From: Azohydromonas caseinilytica
GTDB taxonomy: Bacteria; Pseudomonadota; Gammaproteobacteria; Burkholderiales; Burkholderiaceae_C
Length of the DNA: 64,000 nucleotides
Reading direction: 5' to 3'
Assembly (NCBI RefSeq): GCF_012927045.1
Contig: NZ_JABBFW010000003.1
Span: 310,001 to 374,000 of the forward strand
Shown: positions 17,388 through 25,907 of the stretch, one piece after another
Position numbering within the stretch: position 1 is the first letter of the stretch
Layout: every line of letters begins with the position of its first letter
Notes under the pieces: model-generated
Database searches by the model: none
Seen by the model: the letters and a program-made list of their open reading frames with translations, nothing else
What the model was told of the DNA's origin: nothing
Made by a program: the position numbers and the translations under genes

Positions 17388-19418
17388 TCACCGCCCCGGC
17401 CGCCAGCGCTGCAGCGCCAGGGCGTTGCCGAGCACGACGACGCTGCTGAAGGCCATGGCGGCGCCCGCGAGCACCGGGTCCAGCAATCCGAAGGCCGCCA
17501 GCGGCAGGCCGGCCAGGTGGTGCGCGCCGGCCCAGCCCAGGTTCTGGCGCAGGGTCGCGCCGGTGCGCCGCGCGATGGCGATGGCATCAGCCACCAGCGC
17601 CGGGTCGCGGCGCAGCAGCGTGATGCCCGCGGCCGGCACCGCGCCGTCCGCGCCGGCCATGGCGATGCCCACGTCGGCGGCGGCCAGCGCCGGCGCGTCG
17701 TCCAGGCCGTCGCCGACCAGCGCCACGCGCCCGCGCGCACGCAGCCCGGCCACGATGGCGGCCCGGTCCTGCGGCGGCACCCCGGCGCGCACTTCGGCGA
17801 TGCCCAGCGCGCGCGCCACCGCGCCGGCGCGGGCGGCGGCATCGCCGCTGAGCAGCACGGTGTCGATGTCCATGGCGTGCAGCCGCCGCACCGCCTGGAC
17901 GGCGCCCTCCTTGAGCCGATCGCCGCCGCCCGGCGCTTCGGCGCAGTCCTCGGCGAAGGTGCCGGCCGGGTCGAAGGCCACCACCGACAGCGACTGCGCC
18001 AGCTCCAGCGCCTGGATGTCGCGGATCAGGATGCCGTGGCGCGCCGCCACGCCGGTGCCGGCCAGCAGCGCCGCGGGCACGGCCAGGCCCAGCGCGCAGG
18101 GGCTGGCGACCAGCAGCACCGCGACGGCATGGAGCACGGCGCGCTGCCAGTCGTGCGTGGCGGCGCCCCAGCCCAGCAGCGTCAGCAGCGCCAGCGCCAG
18201 CACGCCCGGCACCAGCCAGGCACAGGCGCGGTCCGCCACGCGCTGCGCCGGCGCCTTGGCCGCCTGTGCCGCCTCCAGCCGCCGCACCAGGCGCGCCAGG
18301 GTCGAGTCCGCGCCCACGCCGGTGGCGCGCACCAGCAGCCGGCTCGCGCCGTTGACGGCACCGGCGCTGACGCGCTCGCCCGGCCCGCGGAGCCCGGGCC
18401 GGCGTGCGCCGGTGAGCGGGGAGTCGTCCACCTCGCCGCGGCCCTCGACGATGTCGCCGTCCACGGCGATGCGCTCGCCCGGGCGCAGCACCACCAGGTC
18501 GCCACCGCGCAGGCGCGCCAGCGGCACATCGGCCTCGCGGCCGTCTTCGCGGCGCACGCGCGCCGAGGCCGGCTGCAGCGCCCGCAGGGCGCGCAGCGTG
18601 GCGCCGGCGCGCTGCTTGGCCCGCGCCTCCAGCCAGCGGCCCAGCAGCACCAGCGCGATGACGCCGGCCGAGGCCCCGAAGTGCAGCCGCGCGCCGCCGG
18701 TGGCCAGCAGCCAGACGCTCAGGCCGTAAGCGGCCGAGGTGCCCAGTGCCACCAGCAGGTCCGTGTTGACGCCGCGCGTGCGCAGCGCCTGCCAGGCCGA
18801 GCGGTAGAAGCGCGCGCCCAGCAGCAGCTGCAGCGGCGTGGCCAGCAGCAGCTGCAGCCAGCCGGGCAGCGTCCAGGCCGGGCCCAGCAGGGGCAGCGCC
18901 AGCGGGGCCGCCAGCAGCAGCGCCGCCAGCACCGGCGCGCCGTTGGCGGCGGGATCGGGCCGGGGCATGTCGGCGGCGCCCTCCTCCTCCACCGGCCGGA
19001 CCTGGAAGCCGGCGCGCGCGACGGCCTGCTCCAGCCCGGCCAATTCGGGATCGCGCGCGGCCAGCACCACGTCGGCCATGCCGGTGGCGACATTGACGCC
19101 GGCCGAGATGACGCCGGGCTGGCGCTGCAGCACGCGCTCGACCCGGGCGCCGCAGGCGGCGCAGCTCAGGCCCTCGATGCGCAGCCGCAGCTGCTGCTCG
19201 CTGAGGCGGTAGCCCGCGCGCTGCACCGCCGCGCGCAGCGCCTTGAGCGACACCGCGCCCTCGGCCTGCACATGCACGGCTTCGGCGGCCAGGTTGACGT
19301 CGGCCTGCCGCACGCCGGGCACCGCCGCCAGCGCCCGCTGCACCCGTGCCACGCACGCGTCGCCGTTCAGGCCCTCGATGGGCAGCGAGCAGTCGGCAAT
19401 CGCGGGGGTGGCACTCAT
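17388..19418 (-). CDS. Degenerate heavy-metal P-type ATPase lacking N domain
   Basis: 676-residue protein of the P1B ATPase family. Order: first HMA domain with GLNGDAC in place of GMTCxxC; second HMA with intact GLSCAAC; transmembrane helices with VNTDLLVALGTSAAYG; actuator domain with SPLTGA where the TGE loop should be; SPC (residues 439-441) replacing CPC/SPC-type metal motif; then FDPAGT with D483, where DKTGT is normal. Only about 85 residues separate D483 from the GDGLDD motif, against nearly 200 in CopA, so the nucleotide-binding domain is missing. Altered K and T of DKTGT, lost TGE glutamate and absent N domain argue against ATP-driven transport. A metal-binding or regulatory role, or a decaying gene, is possible. 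The frame is intact throughout. Confidence 0.85.
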   Translation of the reverse strand: MSATPAIADCSLPIEGLNGDACVARVQRALAAVPGVRQADVNLAAEAVHVQAEGAVSLKALRAAVQRAGYRLSEQQLRLRIEGLSCAACGARVERVLQRQPGVISAGVNVATGMADVVLAARDPELAGLEQAVARAGFQVRPVEEEGAADMPRPDPAANGAPVLAALLLAAPLALPLLGPAWTLPGWLQLLLATPLQLLLGARFYRSAWQALRTRGVNTDLLVALGTSAAYGLSVWLLATGGARLHFGASAGVIALVLLGRWLEARAKQRAGATLRALRALQPASARVRREDGREADVPLARLRGGDLVVLRPGERIAVDGDIVEGRGEVDDSPLTGARRPGLRGPGERVSAGAVNGASRLLVRATGVGADSTLARLVRRLEAAQAAKAPAQRVADRACAWLVPGVLALALLTLLGWGAATHDWQRAVLHAVAVLLVASPCALGLAVPAALLAGTGVAARHGILIRDIQALELAQSLSVVAFDPAGTFAEDCAEAPGGGDRLKEGAVQAVRRLHAMDIDTVLLSGDAAARAGAVARALGIAEVRAGVPPQDRAAIVAGLRARGRVALVGDGLDDAPALAAADVGIAMAGADGAVPAAGITLLRRDPALVADAIAIARRTGATLRQNLGWAGAHHLAGLPLAAFGLLDPVLAGAAMAFSSVVVLGNALALQRWRPGR

Positions 19419-19689
19419 GCTGGGGATTGTGCGGTGCACCAATTACTTGCGGTGCCTTGCGTTGCGGATTCAAGACGGCGGGTTCAAGGCAGCGGCGGGG
19501 CGTCCCGGCATGCGGGGCGGAAACGCCTCGAAAAAGTCCAGTGCGGTCCGGAGAAAAGCTCGAAGCCGGCGATGAATGGAGCAGGCGGTAGAACAAATGC
19601 CGTCATGCCCGCGCAGGCGGCCATGAGGAAGCAGGATGCGGGCCGCTTGCGCTGGCGTGATGCCGCAGATCAGCCCGCCTCCCGAAGCC
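19419..19689. other. Gene-free interval
   Basis: About 270 bases between two minus-strand genes. It includes a degraded REP-like unit (GTCATGCCCGCGCAGGCGG near 19602-19620). No supported coding sequence. Confidence 0.4.
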
Positions 19690-20838
19690 TCACCCCAGCC
19701 GCAAGACTCGGCCCTCGTCGCTGTCCGTGAGCAGGTAGATGCGCCCGTCGGGCCCCTGGCGCACGTCGCGGAGGCGCTCGCCCAGGCCGGCCAGCAGGCG
19801 CTGCTCGCCGGTGACGCGGTTGCCGTCCAGCGTCAGGCGGATCAGCCGCTGCGCCTTGAGCGTGCCGATGAAGAGGCTGCCCTGCCAGCCGGGGTAGCGG
19901 TCGCTGGTGAGGAAGGCCATGCCGCTGGGCGCGACCGAAGGCACCCAGGTGCGCAGCGCGGGCGCGACGTCGGCGCGGGTCTCGCCCTGGCCGATGACGG
20001 CGCCGCTGCCGTACTCGCGCCCGGCCGTGATCACCGGCCAGCCGTGGTTCCTGCCGCCGGTGACGATGTTCAGCTCGTCGCCGCCCTGCGGCCCGTGCTC
20101 GTGCGTCCACAGCTCGCCCGTGCGCGGATGCAGCGCCGCGCCCTGCACGTTGCGGTGGCCCCAGCTCCAGACTTCAGGCCGCGCCCCGGGCTGGTTCACC
20201 AGCGGGTTGTCGCGCGGCACGCCGCCGTCGGCCTCGATGCGCACGATCTTGCCGAGATGGTTGGACAGGTCCTGTGCATCGTCGCGGCGCGAGAAGCGGT
20301 CGCCCAGGGTGATGAACAGCCGCCCATCGCGCGCGAACACCAGCCGGCCGCCGTAGTGCGCGGTGCTGCTCACCTTGGGCTCCTGGCGGAACACGACCTT
20401 CACGTTGCTGAGCCCCTGGTTCTCCAGTACGGCCCGCGCCACCGCCGTGCCGTTGCCGCGCCCGCCGGGAGCCGGCTCGCTGAAGCTCAAATAAATGGCA
20501 CGGCTGGAAGCGAAATCCGGCGCCAGCACCACGTCCAGCAGGCCGCCCTGCCCGCGGTCGTCCACCGCCGGCACGCCCTGCAGCGGCGCGCCGGGGCGGC
20601 CGTCGGCCACCACGCGCAGCCGGCCGGCCTTCTCGGTGACGAGCAGGCGACCGTCGGGCAGGAAGGCCAGGCTCCAGGGCTGCTCCAGCCCGCGCGCGAC
20701 CGTCACGACCTCGGGCTCGACGTCGCCCTGGGACGGCCGTGACTGCGCGCGCAGCACGCCCGGCGCCAGCCCGGCCAGCAGCACGCCGCCCAGCAGCGAG
20801 CGGCGCCGCGGACCGTGGGAATTGGAGGCTTGATTCAT
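19690..20838 (-). CDS. PQQ-dependent aldose sugar dehydrogenase-like protein (YliI type)
   Basis: 382-residue periplasmic beta-propeller of the soluble glucose dehydrogenase/YliI family. The start MNQASNSHG has GGGAG upstream and is followed by a twin-arginine signal (GPRRRSLLGGVLLAGLAPG), implying export in folded form. Family motifs include LEQPWSLAFLPDGRLLVTEK, the active-site region WSWGHRNVQGAALHP, and THEHGPQGGDELN. It would oxidise aldoses using PQQ; substrate unknown. It is divergent from the M20 gene with a 95-base gap. Confidence 0.9.
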   Translation of the reverse strand: MNQASNSHGPRRRSLLGGVLLAGLAPGVLRAQSRPSQGDVEPEVVTVARGLEQPWSLAFLPDGRLLVTEKAGRLRVVADGRPGAPLQGVPAVDDRGQGGLLDVVLAPDFASSRAIYLSFSEPAPGGRGNGTAVARAVLENQGLSNVKVVFRQEPKVSSTAHYGGRLVFARDGRLFITLGDRFSRRDDAQDLSNHLGKIVRIEADGGVPRDNPLVNQPGARPEVWSWGHRNVQGAALHPRTGELWTHEHGPQGGDELNIVTGGRNHGWPVITAGREYGSGAVIGQGETRADVAPALRTWVPSVAPSGMAFLTSDRYPGWQGSLFIGTLKAQRLIRLTLDGNRVTGEQRLLAGLGERLRDVRQGPDGRIYLLTDSDEGRVLRLG

Positions 20839-20921
20839 GGACGGACTCCCGGGTGGTGCCGGCGAGGATGCGCCGCGCATGTGAAACCCGGCCCCTGGCA
20901 AGCCTCGTGCGCGCGGGGCCG

Positions 20922-20927
20922 GACAAT
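20922..20927 (+). promoter_or_regulatory. -10 element for a possible leaderless M20 transcript
   Basis: GACAAT ends 6 bases before the ATG at 20934, within GACAATCGCGCCATG, and no Shine-Dalgarno sequence is present. ribD and ribB have the same arrangement. Confidence 0.4.
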
Positions 20928-20933
20928 CGCGCC

Positions 20934-22142
20934 ATGAGCCTCCCTGCCCACCGCAGCGTGCCCGACGTGCCCGAGGCGGAAATCGTCGAGCTGCTGAGCG
21001 CGCTGGTGCGCATTCCCAGCCGTGCCGGCGAGGACGCGATGGAGCCCATCGTCACTGCCATGGCAGCCTGGTACGCGCGGCAGGGCCTTGCCGTCGAGCG
21101 GCTCCAGGACGAGGCTGGCCGGCCGCTGGGGTTGTATGCCGAGCTCGAAGGCCTGGCGGCGCCATCCGGCCCGCAGCGGCCCTGGGTCGTGCTCAACGCC
21201 ACGCTGGACACCGCCGGCTTCGGCGAGCCCGGCACCTGGCGCCACGCGCCCACCTCGGCCGTGGTCGAGGACGGCCGGCTGTACGGGCGCGGCAGCGCGG
21301 ACTCCAAGGCCGGCGCCGCCCTGTTCTGCCACCTGCTGCGGCATTTCAGCCGGCGGCGCGAGCGCTTTGCCGGGCGGCTGGGCCTGCTGCTGGACCTGGA
21401 CGAGCACAGCGGCGGCTTCGGCGGGGCGCGACGCTTCTTCGACGCGCCGGCGCGGCGGCCGGACGGGGTGCTGATCGGCTATCCCGGTTGCGAGCGCATC
21501 GTCGTTGGCGCGCGGGGCTTCCTGCGCGCTCGCGTCACGGTGGCCGGCATCGCGGCGCACTCGGGCGGCAGCTCGCAACGCGGGGTCAATGCCGTCGTGC
21601 GCGCGGCGCGGCTGGTGGGCGAGCTGGAGGCGCTGGAGCTGGCCCGCGACAGTGCCGACACCGGCTTCCCGCGCCCGGCGCAGCTCACCGTCACGGCGCT
21701 GCACGGCGGCTCGGGCTTCACGCAGGTGCCCGACCGCTGCGAGCTGTCGCTGGATGTGCGCCTGACGCCGGCGCTGGATGCCGAGGCCGCGCGCCGGGCC
21801 ATCGAGGCGGTGCTGCGCCGGCATGACGCCGCCTGGGCAGCGCCGGCGTCCAGCGTGGCGTGGCTGCCCGGCTGGCCGGCGTACCGGCTGCCCGACGCGC
21901 AGCCCCTGGTGGCGGCGCTGCGCGACAGCGGCCGGGCTGTGCTGGGCCGGGAGCTGCCCACGGCGGTGGCCGGGCCGTCCAACATCGGCAACTACCTGGC
22001 GGCGCTGGGCGTGCCGGCGCTGTGCGGCTTCGGCGTGGAGGGGCAGAACCTGCACGCGGCCGACGAGTCCGTGGGGCTGGCCTCCATCGCCCCGGTCTTC
22101 CGCATCTATGCCGGCGCGCTGCGGCGGCTGCTGGCCGGCTGA
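20934..22142 (+). CDS. M20-family peptidase homologue with altered metal site
   Basis: 402 residues, similar to ArgE/DapE/ACY1-type metallohydrolases that cleave amide bonds with two zinc ions. Family landmarks are visible: GRGSADSKAG supplies the bridging Asp, LDLDEHSGGFGG is the DEE segment, AGIAAHSGGSSQRGVNAV is the dimerisation-domain motif, and GVEGQNLHAADESV gives the C-terminal His. However the normal G-H-x-D reads ATLD, the second Glu of DEE is His, and the usual E-P ligand position reads GYPG. So several metal ligands differ; this may be a subfamily feature. The ATG follows a GACAAT box by 6 bases and has no Shine-Dalgarno sequence. Substrate unknown. Confidence 0.82.
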   Translation: MSLPAHRSVPDVPEAEIVELLSALVRIPSRAGEDAMEPIVTAMAAWYARQGLAVERLQDEAGRPLGLYAELEGLAAPSGPQRPWVVLNATLDTAGFGEPGTWRHAPTSAVVEDGRLYGRGSADSKAGAALFCHLLRHFSRRRERFAGRLGLLLDLDEHSGGFGGARRFFDAPARRPDGVLIGYPGCERIVVGARGFLRARVTVAGIAAHSGGSSQRGVNAVVRAARLVGELEALELARDSADTGFPRPAQLTVTALHGGSGFTQVPDRCELSLDVRLTPALDAEAARRAIEAVLRRHDAAWAAPASSVAWLPGWPAYRLPDAQPLVAALRDSGRAVLGRELPTAVAGPSNIGNYLAALGVPALCGFGVEGQNLHAADESVGLASIAPVFRIYAGALRRLLAG

Positions 22143-22288
22143 GGCACAGCGGCGGAGTCGGGGCGGCGTGAGTACGTCGCGCCCGCGGCACACCCGCCCT
22201 GCGGCGGCCGGGGCGCTTGACCTGGCGCAAGCGTGCCGCGGCGGCGGCTTCCTAGATTGCGCGCACTCACACTTCATCGGGAGACCCC

Positions 22289-23089
22289 ATGACCCCCATC
22301 GCTTCCATCCTGCTGCACCTCGATGCCTCGCCGCGTTGCGCCGTGCGCCTGGGCGTGGCCGCGCGGCTGGCGCAGCGGCTGGACGCCGGCGTGACCGCGC
22401 TCTACACCGCGGCGCCCACGCCCGCCGCCGGCCGGCAGCTGCTCTCCGAGGGCCAGAGCCTGGTGCTGGCGCCCGCGCTCGATGCCGAGCGCCGCGCCCA
22501 GGCGCGCGCGCTGTTCGACCAGGCCGGCGCGCGGGCGCACTGGGCCGAGGTGCCCGCCGACCAGGCCCCGGTGCCGGCCTTCGTGCGCCAGGCGCTGGTG
22601 CACGATCTGGTGGTGCTGGGCCAGCACGACCGCGACGACGCCGTGGCCGGCACGGCGTCGGACTTCGTCGAGAACGTGGTGCTGGACAGCGGCAAGCCCG
22701 TGCTGGCCGTGCCCTATGCCGGGCGCTTCGACGAGGTCGGGCGCCGCGTGCTGATTGCCTGGAAGCCCACGCGCGAGTCCGCGCGCGCCGTGGCCGCGGC
22801 GCTGCCGCTGATCCCCGAAGGCGCCAGCGTGCACGTGGTGGCCTGGGACAACGACCCGCACGAGATCGAGCCGCTGCTGCGCCGCCACGGCATCGAGGCC
22901 CAGTACCACCGCGAGGGCCCGGCCATGGTCACGCTGGGCGAGGAGCTGCTGTCGCGCGCCGCGGACCTGAACTCCGACCTGCTGGTGATGGGCTGCTACG
23001 GCCACAGCCGCGCCCGCGAGCTCATGCTCGGCGGCGCCAGCCGCACCGTGCTGCAGTCCATGACGCTGCCGGTGCTGCTGGCGCACTGA
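22289..23089 (+). CDS. Tandem universal stress protein (two UspA domains)
   Basis: 266-residue cytoplasmic protein. Domain 1 (about 1-145) begins ASILLHLDASPRCAVRLGVAARLA and has DLVVLGQHDRDD. Domain 2 (about 150-266) begins RVLIAWKPTRESARAVAAALP and ends with the nucleotide-binding signature GCYGHSRARELMLGGASRTV, so only the second domain shows a complete ATP-binding G-x2-G-x9-G motif. GGGAG precedes the ATG. Usp proteins modulate survival under stress; targets cannot be inferred here. A small hairpin without a T-tract follows (23093-23109). Confidence 0.92.
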   Translation: MTPIASILLHLDASPRCAVRLGVAARLAQRLDAGVTALYTAAPTPAAGRQLLSEGQSLVLAPALDAERRAQARALFDQAGARAHWAEVPADQAPVPAFVRQALVHDLVVLGQHDRDDAVAGTASDFVENVVLDSGKPVLAVPYAGRFDEVGRRVLIAWKPTRESARAVAAALPLIPEGASVHVVAWDNDPHEIEPLLRRHGIEAQYHREGPAMVTLGEELLSRAADLNSDLLVMGCYGHSRARELMLGGASRTVLQSMTLPVLLAH

Positions 23090-23198
23090 GATTGCCTCTT
23101 TTTGAGGCATTCCAAGCGCGCCAACGGTGCATCAAGCAGTTAGGCGCGCTGTGTTCAATTCACCCACAGAGTTGTCCACAGGAGTTGGGGAAATTACC

Positions 23199-23210
23199 GG
23201 GGGGGGGGGG
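23199..23210. repeat. Homopolymeric G12 tract
   Basis: Twelve consecutive G residues in the noncoding gap between the usp and VOC genes, flanked by GGGGAAATT on the left and AATTTCTCC on the right, which form an imperfect inverted repeat around it. Length may vary or be uncertain. Confidence 0.8.
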
Positions 23211-23248
23211 AATTTCTCCGCTTAGCTTCCCTTGACGACCCTTTTATT

Positions 23249-23632
23249 TCAGCCGCCGCTGCCGTAAGGCTTGGTAAGAATTTCGAGATTGTGGCCGTCG
23301 GGGTCGCTCCAATACAGGCCGCGGCCACCGTCGCCGTGATTGATCTGGTTCAGGCGCCGGTGGCCCGGGTCGGCCCAATAGGGCAATCCGCGCTCGCGGA
23401 TGCGGGCGAATATCTGGTCGAACTCGGCCTCGCTGACCAGGAAGGCGTAGTGCTCCACCAGCGGGATGTCGTCGGCGTCGAGGTAGTCCAGCGTCACGCC
23501 GTTGTCCAGCTCCACCGCGTGGAAGGGCCCGAAGCGCGCCGGCTCGCCCCGGCCCAGTAGCTGCGCCAGGAAGCGCGCCGAGGCGGCGGCATCACGGGCG
23601 TGGACGATGGTGTGGTTGAGCTGGATGGGCAT
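23249..23632 (-). CDS. VOC-family (glyoxalase/dioxygenase-fold) protein
   Basis: 127-residue vicinal-oxygen-chelate protein, cytoplasmic. It begins PIQLNHTIVHARDAAASARFLAQLLG, with the first metal-type His in LNHT, has GPFHAVELDNGVTLDY, HYAFLVSEAEFDQIF, and ends GRGLYWSDPDGHNLEILT, the conserved motif carrying the last ligand Glu. Length is a single two-module VOC unit, so it probably acts as a dimer. Glyoxalase, fosfomycin-type or dioxygenase activities all occur in this fold and cannot be separated here. Confidence 0.9.
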   Translation of the reverse strand: MPIQLNHTIVHARDAAASARFLAQLLGRGEPARFGPFHAVELDNGVTLDYLDADDIPLVEHYAFLVSEAEFDQIFARIRERGLPYWADPGHRRLNQINHGDGGRGLYWSDPDGHNLEILTKPYGSGG

Positions 23633-23791
23633 GGCACGCCTCTCGCGATCCCGGACATTCCAACGATGCGCGAGATGCTAGGCCGGCCTTTGATGGCGGG
23701 CGCGCAAATCCCTGCCGCAAACAGCAGCATGGATATCGGGATGGAGATTCAGTGAATACCGGCGCGGGTATGTCCGGGAATATGGACAACC

Positions 23792-23828
23792 CAAAACGAA
23801 ACAGCCCGCAGAGTTTTCTGCGGGCTGT
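23792..23828 (-). terminator. Intrinsic terminator of the tRNA-Lys cluster
   Basis: Perfect 12-bp stem (ACAGCCCGCAGA and TCTGCGGGCTGT, 23801-23828) with a 4-base loop, followed on the minus strand by TTTCGTTTT. It is positioned just after the last tRNA gene. Confidence 0.85.
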
Positions 23829-23842
23829 CCGGTTCAATATCT

Positions 23843-23918
23843 TGGTGGGCCCTGTAGGATTCGAACCTACGACCAACGGATTAAGAGTCCGCTGCTCTAC
23901 CAGCTGAGCTAAGAGCCC
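23843..23918 (-). tRNA. tRNA-Lys(CTT), copy 2
   Basis: 76-base tRNA with encoded CCA. Acceptor GGGCTCT pairs with AGGGCCC; the anticodon loop GACTCTTAATCC centres on CTT; the T-loop reads GTTCGAATCC. Sequence identical to the upstream copy at 23964-24039. Confidence 0.97.
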
Positions 23919-23963
23919 GAAATCACGCGTGCCGAATCACGTTGCCATCTTGCCGGGGTTTGT

Positions 23964-24039
23964 TGGTGGGCCCTGTAGGATTCGAACCTACGACCAACGG
24001 ATTAAGAGTCCGCTGCTCTACCAGCTGAGCTAAGAGCCC
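23964..24039 (-). tRNA. tRNA-Lys(CTT), copy 1
   Basis: Same 76-base sequence as the neighbouring copy, with CTT anticodon and encoded CCA, 45 bases away. The three tRNA genes share orientation and one downstream terminator, so they are probably one transcript. Confidence 0.97.
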
Positions 24040-24058
24040 CCGTGCAAACCGCGATTGA

Positions 24059-24134
24059 TGGTGGGTTGTGCAGGATTCGAACCTGCGACCAACGGATTAA
24101 AAGTCCGCTGCTCTACCGACTGAGCTAACAACCC
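24059..24134 (-). tRNA. tRNA-Lys(TTT)
   Basis: 76 bases with encoded CCA; acceptor GGGTTGT/ACAACCC, anticodon TTT in GACTTTTAATCC. It is the first gene of the tRNA-Lys cluster; together the three genes read both lysine codons. Confidence 0.97.
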
Positions 24135-24335
24135 GTGTCGTCACTCGCGAAGCCTTGAATTCTAGCAGCGGTTTTTCGCTTTGCCAACCCCTCACCATCT
24201 TTTTTTGGGGAGTGACGTTTGCGGGGGGTGGCGCAGGCGGTTGCGGAGCGCACCGAAGCGCCTGCCGTGGGCGCGCGGCCGTCCGGTGCGCACGCATCGG
24301 CGCCCGCCCGGCCGCGACGCCCTCCCCGGTGCGGC

Positions 24336-25145
24336 TCAGCGCCGCGCCAGCACCAGGCGGATCAGCTCCGCCGCGGCCACCATGCCGAAGGTGGCGGTGA
24401 CGGTGACGCTGGAGCCGTAGCCGTGGCAGTTGAGGCTGCCGTCCACCTCGCAGGCGGCGTCCTCGGGGGCGCGCACGCTCTCGCGCGAGAACACGCAGCG
24501 CAGCCCGATGGCGCCCTGGCGCGGCGCGCCCTGCTTGCGCAGGCGCTGGCGCAGCCCGGCCAGCAGCGGGTCGTGCGTGGTGTGGGCCAGGTCCTCCACC
24601 TCGACGAGTTGCGGCTGCAACTTGCCGCCGGCCGCGCCCACGCCGACGAAGGGCACGCGCTCGCGCAGCGCCCAGGACGCCAGCGCCAGCTTGGCGCGCG
24701 ACTGGTCGCAGCAGTCGATGAGCCCGTCCACCGGCTGCGGCAGCAGCGCCGGCCAGTTGCCGGGCTCGACGAAGTCCTCGACCGTGTGCACCTCGCAGCC
24801 GGGATGGATGTCGGCGATGCGCTGGCGCAGCGCCTGCACCTTGGCCATGCCCAGCGTGGCGCCCAGCGCCTGGATCTGGCGGTTGATGTTGGACTCGGCC
24901 ACGTGGTCCAGGTCGATGAGCGTGAGCGCAGCCACGCCGCAGCGCGCCAGCGCCTCCGCCGCCCAGGAGCCCACGCCGCCCACGCCCACCACCGCCAGCC
25001 GCGCGGCGCGCAGCCGCGCGTAGGCGGCCGGGCCGTGCAGACGGCGCAGGCCGCCGAAGCGGCGCTCGTCGTCGGCCTCGTCCAGCGCGCCAGCCTCGGG
25101 CACGGCCAGCAGCGCCTCGCCGCCCTGGGCCGCGGTGGCGTTCAC
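24336..25145 (-). CDS. tcdA: tRNA threonylcarbamoyladenosine dehydratase TcdA
   Basis: 269-residue E1-like enzyme that cyclises t6A37 to ct6A in ANN-decoding tRNAs using ATP. Landmarks: RFGGLRRLHGPAAYARLRAA, the nucleotide-binding VVGVGGVGSWAAEALARCGV, IDLDHVAESNINRQIQALG, VDGLIDCCDQSRAK, and the C-terminal LNCHGYGSSVTVTATFGM. The GTG start overlaps the cpoB stop in GTGA, so translation is coupled to the tol-pal genes. The three tRNA-Lys genes, whose products are t6A substrates, happen to follow directly. Confidence 0.93.
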   Translation of the reverse strand: MNATAAQGGEALLAVPEAGALDEADDERRFGGLRRLHGPAAYARLRAARLAVVGVGGVGSWAAEALARCGVAALTLIDLDHVAESNINRQIQALGATLGMAKVQALRQRIADIHPGCEVHTVEDFVEPGNWPALLPQPVDGLIDCCDQSRAKLALASWALRERVPFVGVGAAGGKLQPQLVEVEDLAHTTHDPLLAGLRQRLRKQGAPRQGAIGLRCVFSRESVRAPEDAACEVDGSLNCHGYGSSVTVTATFGMVAAAELIRLVLARR

Positions 25146-25906
25146 TTCAGCACCGCCAGCCGCTCGCGGCCGGCCACCGCCGCCTCGGACTGCGGGTAGT
25201 TCTTCACCAGCTCGTTGAGCGTGGCGCGCGCGGCGCGCGTGTCCTTGGCCTCGACCTGCGCGTTGGCCGCGGCCAGCAGCGCCTCGGCTGCGCGCGGGTG
25301 CTGCGGCGAGGCGTTGACGAAGGCGCGGAAGGTGGCGATCGCCTCCTTGTAGTCACGCTTGCCGTACTGGGCGTTGCCCAGCCAGAAGCGCGCCGAGGGC
25401 GCGTAGCCGCTTTGCGGCCAGCGCTTGAGGAAGGCGCCGAAGGCGTTGGCGGCGCCGGCGAAGTCGGCATTGCGCAGCAGCGCCACGGCCTCGTCGTACT
25501 GGCGTTTCTCGTCCACGTCGGCGGTGAACTCCTGCCCGTCCAGCGACACCTTCTGCGGCTCGAGCTTGCGCATGCGCTCGTCCACGCCCTGGGCGATGTC
25601 CTTCTGGCGCCGCTGCAGCTCGGCCACGTCGCGCGTGAGCTGCTCGTTGGAGCCGCGCAGCGTGGCCATCTCGGCGCGCTGGGTCTCGATCTGGTTGTTG
25701 AGGTCCACCAGGCTGCGCCGCAGCTGGGTGAGCTCCTCCTGCATCTGCGCGTCGAGGGCCTTCTGCGCCTTGGCGGCATCCTCGACCTGCTTGCGCAGCT
25801 CCAGGATGGCGCGCCGCGCTTCGTTGTCCGGGAAGATCTCGGCGCGCGCCGCGGGCAGCGCCAGGGCCAGCGCGGCCGCCAGGGCCAGGAAGCGCGGGGC
25901 GCGCAT
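25142..25906 (-). CDS. cpoB: Cell division coordinator CpoB (YbgF)
   Basis: 254-residue periplasmic protein linking the Tol-Pal system with peptidoglycan synthesis at the septum. Signal peptide LALAAALALALPAARAEI; a trimerising coiled coil at about residues 30-110 (ELRKQVEDAAKAQKALDAQM and following heptads); then TPR repeats with YDEAVALLRNADFAGAANAF, SARFWLGNAQYGKRDYKEAI and HPRAAEALLAAANAQ. The ATG is one base after the pal stop, and the stop overlaps tcdA. Confidence 0.93.
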   Translation of the reverse strand: MRAPRFLALAAALALALPAARAEIFPDNEARRAILELRKQVEDAAKAQKALDAQMQEELTQLRRSLVDLNNQIETQRAEMATLRGSNEQLTRDVAELQRRQKDIAQGVDERMRKLEPQKVSLDGQEFTADVDEKRQYDEAVALLRNADFAGAANAFGAFLKRWPQSGYAPSARFWLGNAQYGKRDYKEAIATFRAFVNASPQHPRAAEALLAAANAQVEAKDTRAARATLNELVKNYPQSEAAVAGRERLAVLK

Positions 25907-25907
25907 G

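Noticed and set aside
23093-23109. Terminator after the usp gene
   Set aside because: TGCCTC-TTTTT-GAGGCA is a hairpin, but there is no T-tract after it, so it was not listed as a terminator.
23165-23185. Replication origin signal (DnaA box-like TTGTCCACA)
   Set aside because: Only a single near-match occurs, with no cluster of boxes and no dnaA, dnaN or parAB genes nearby.
23820-24140. Integration (att) site or CRISPR-like repeat at the tRNA genes
   Set aside because: The repeated units are simply two identical tRNA-Lys genes and a related third one; no integrase or repeated 3' tRNA fragment is seen nearby.
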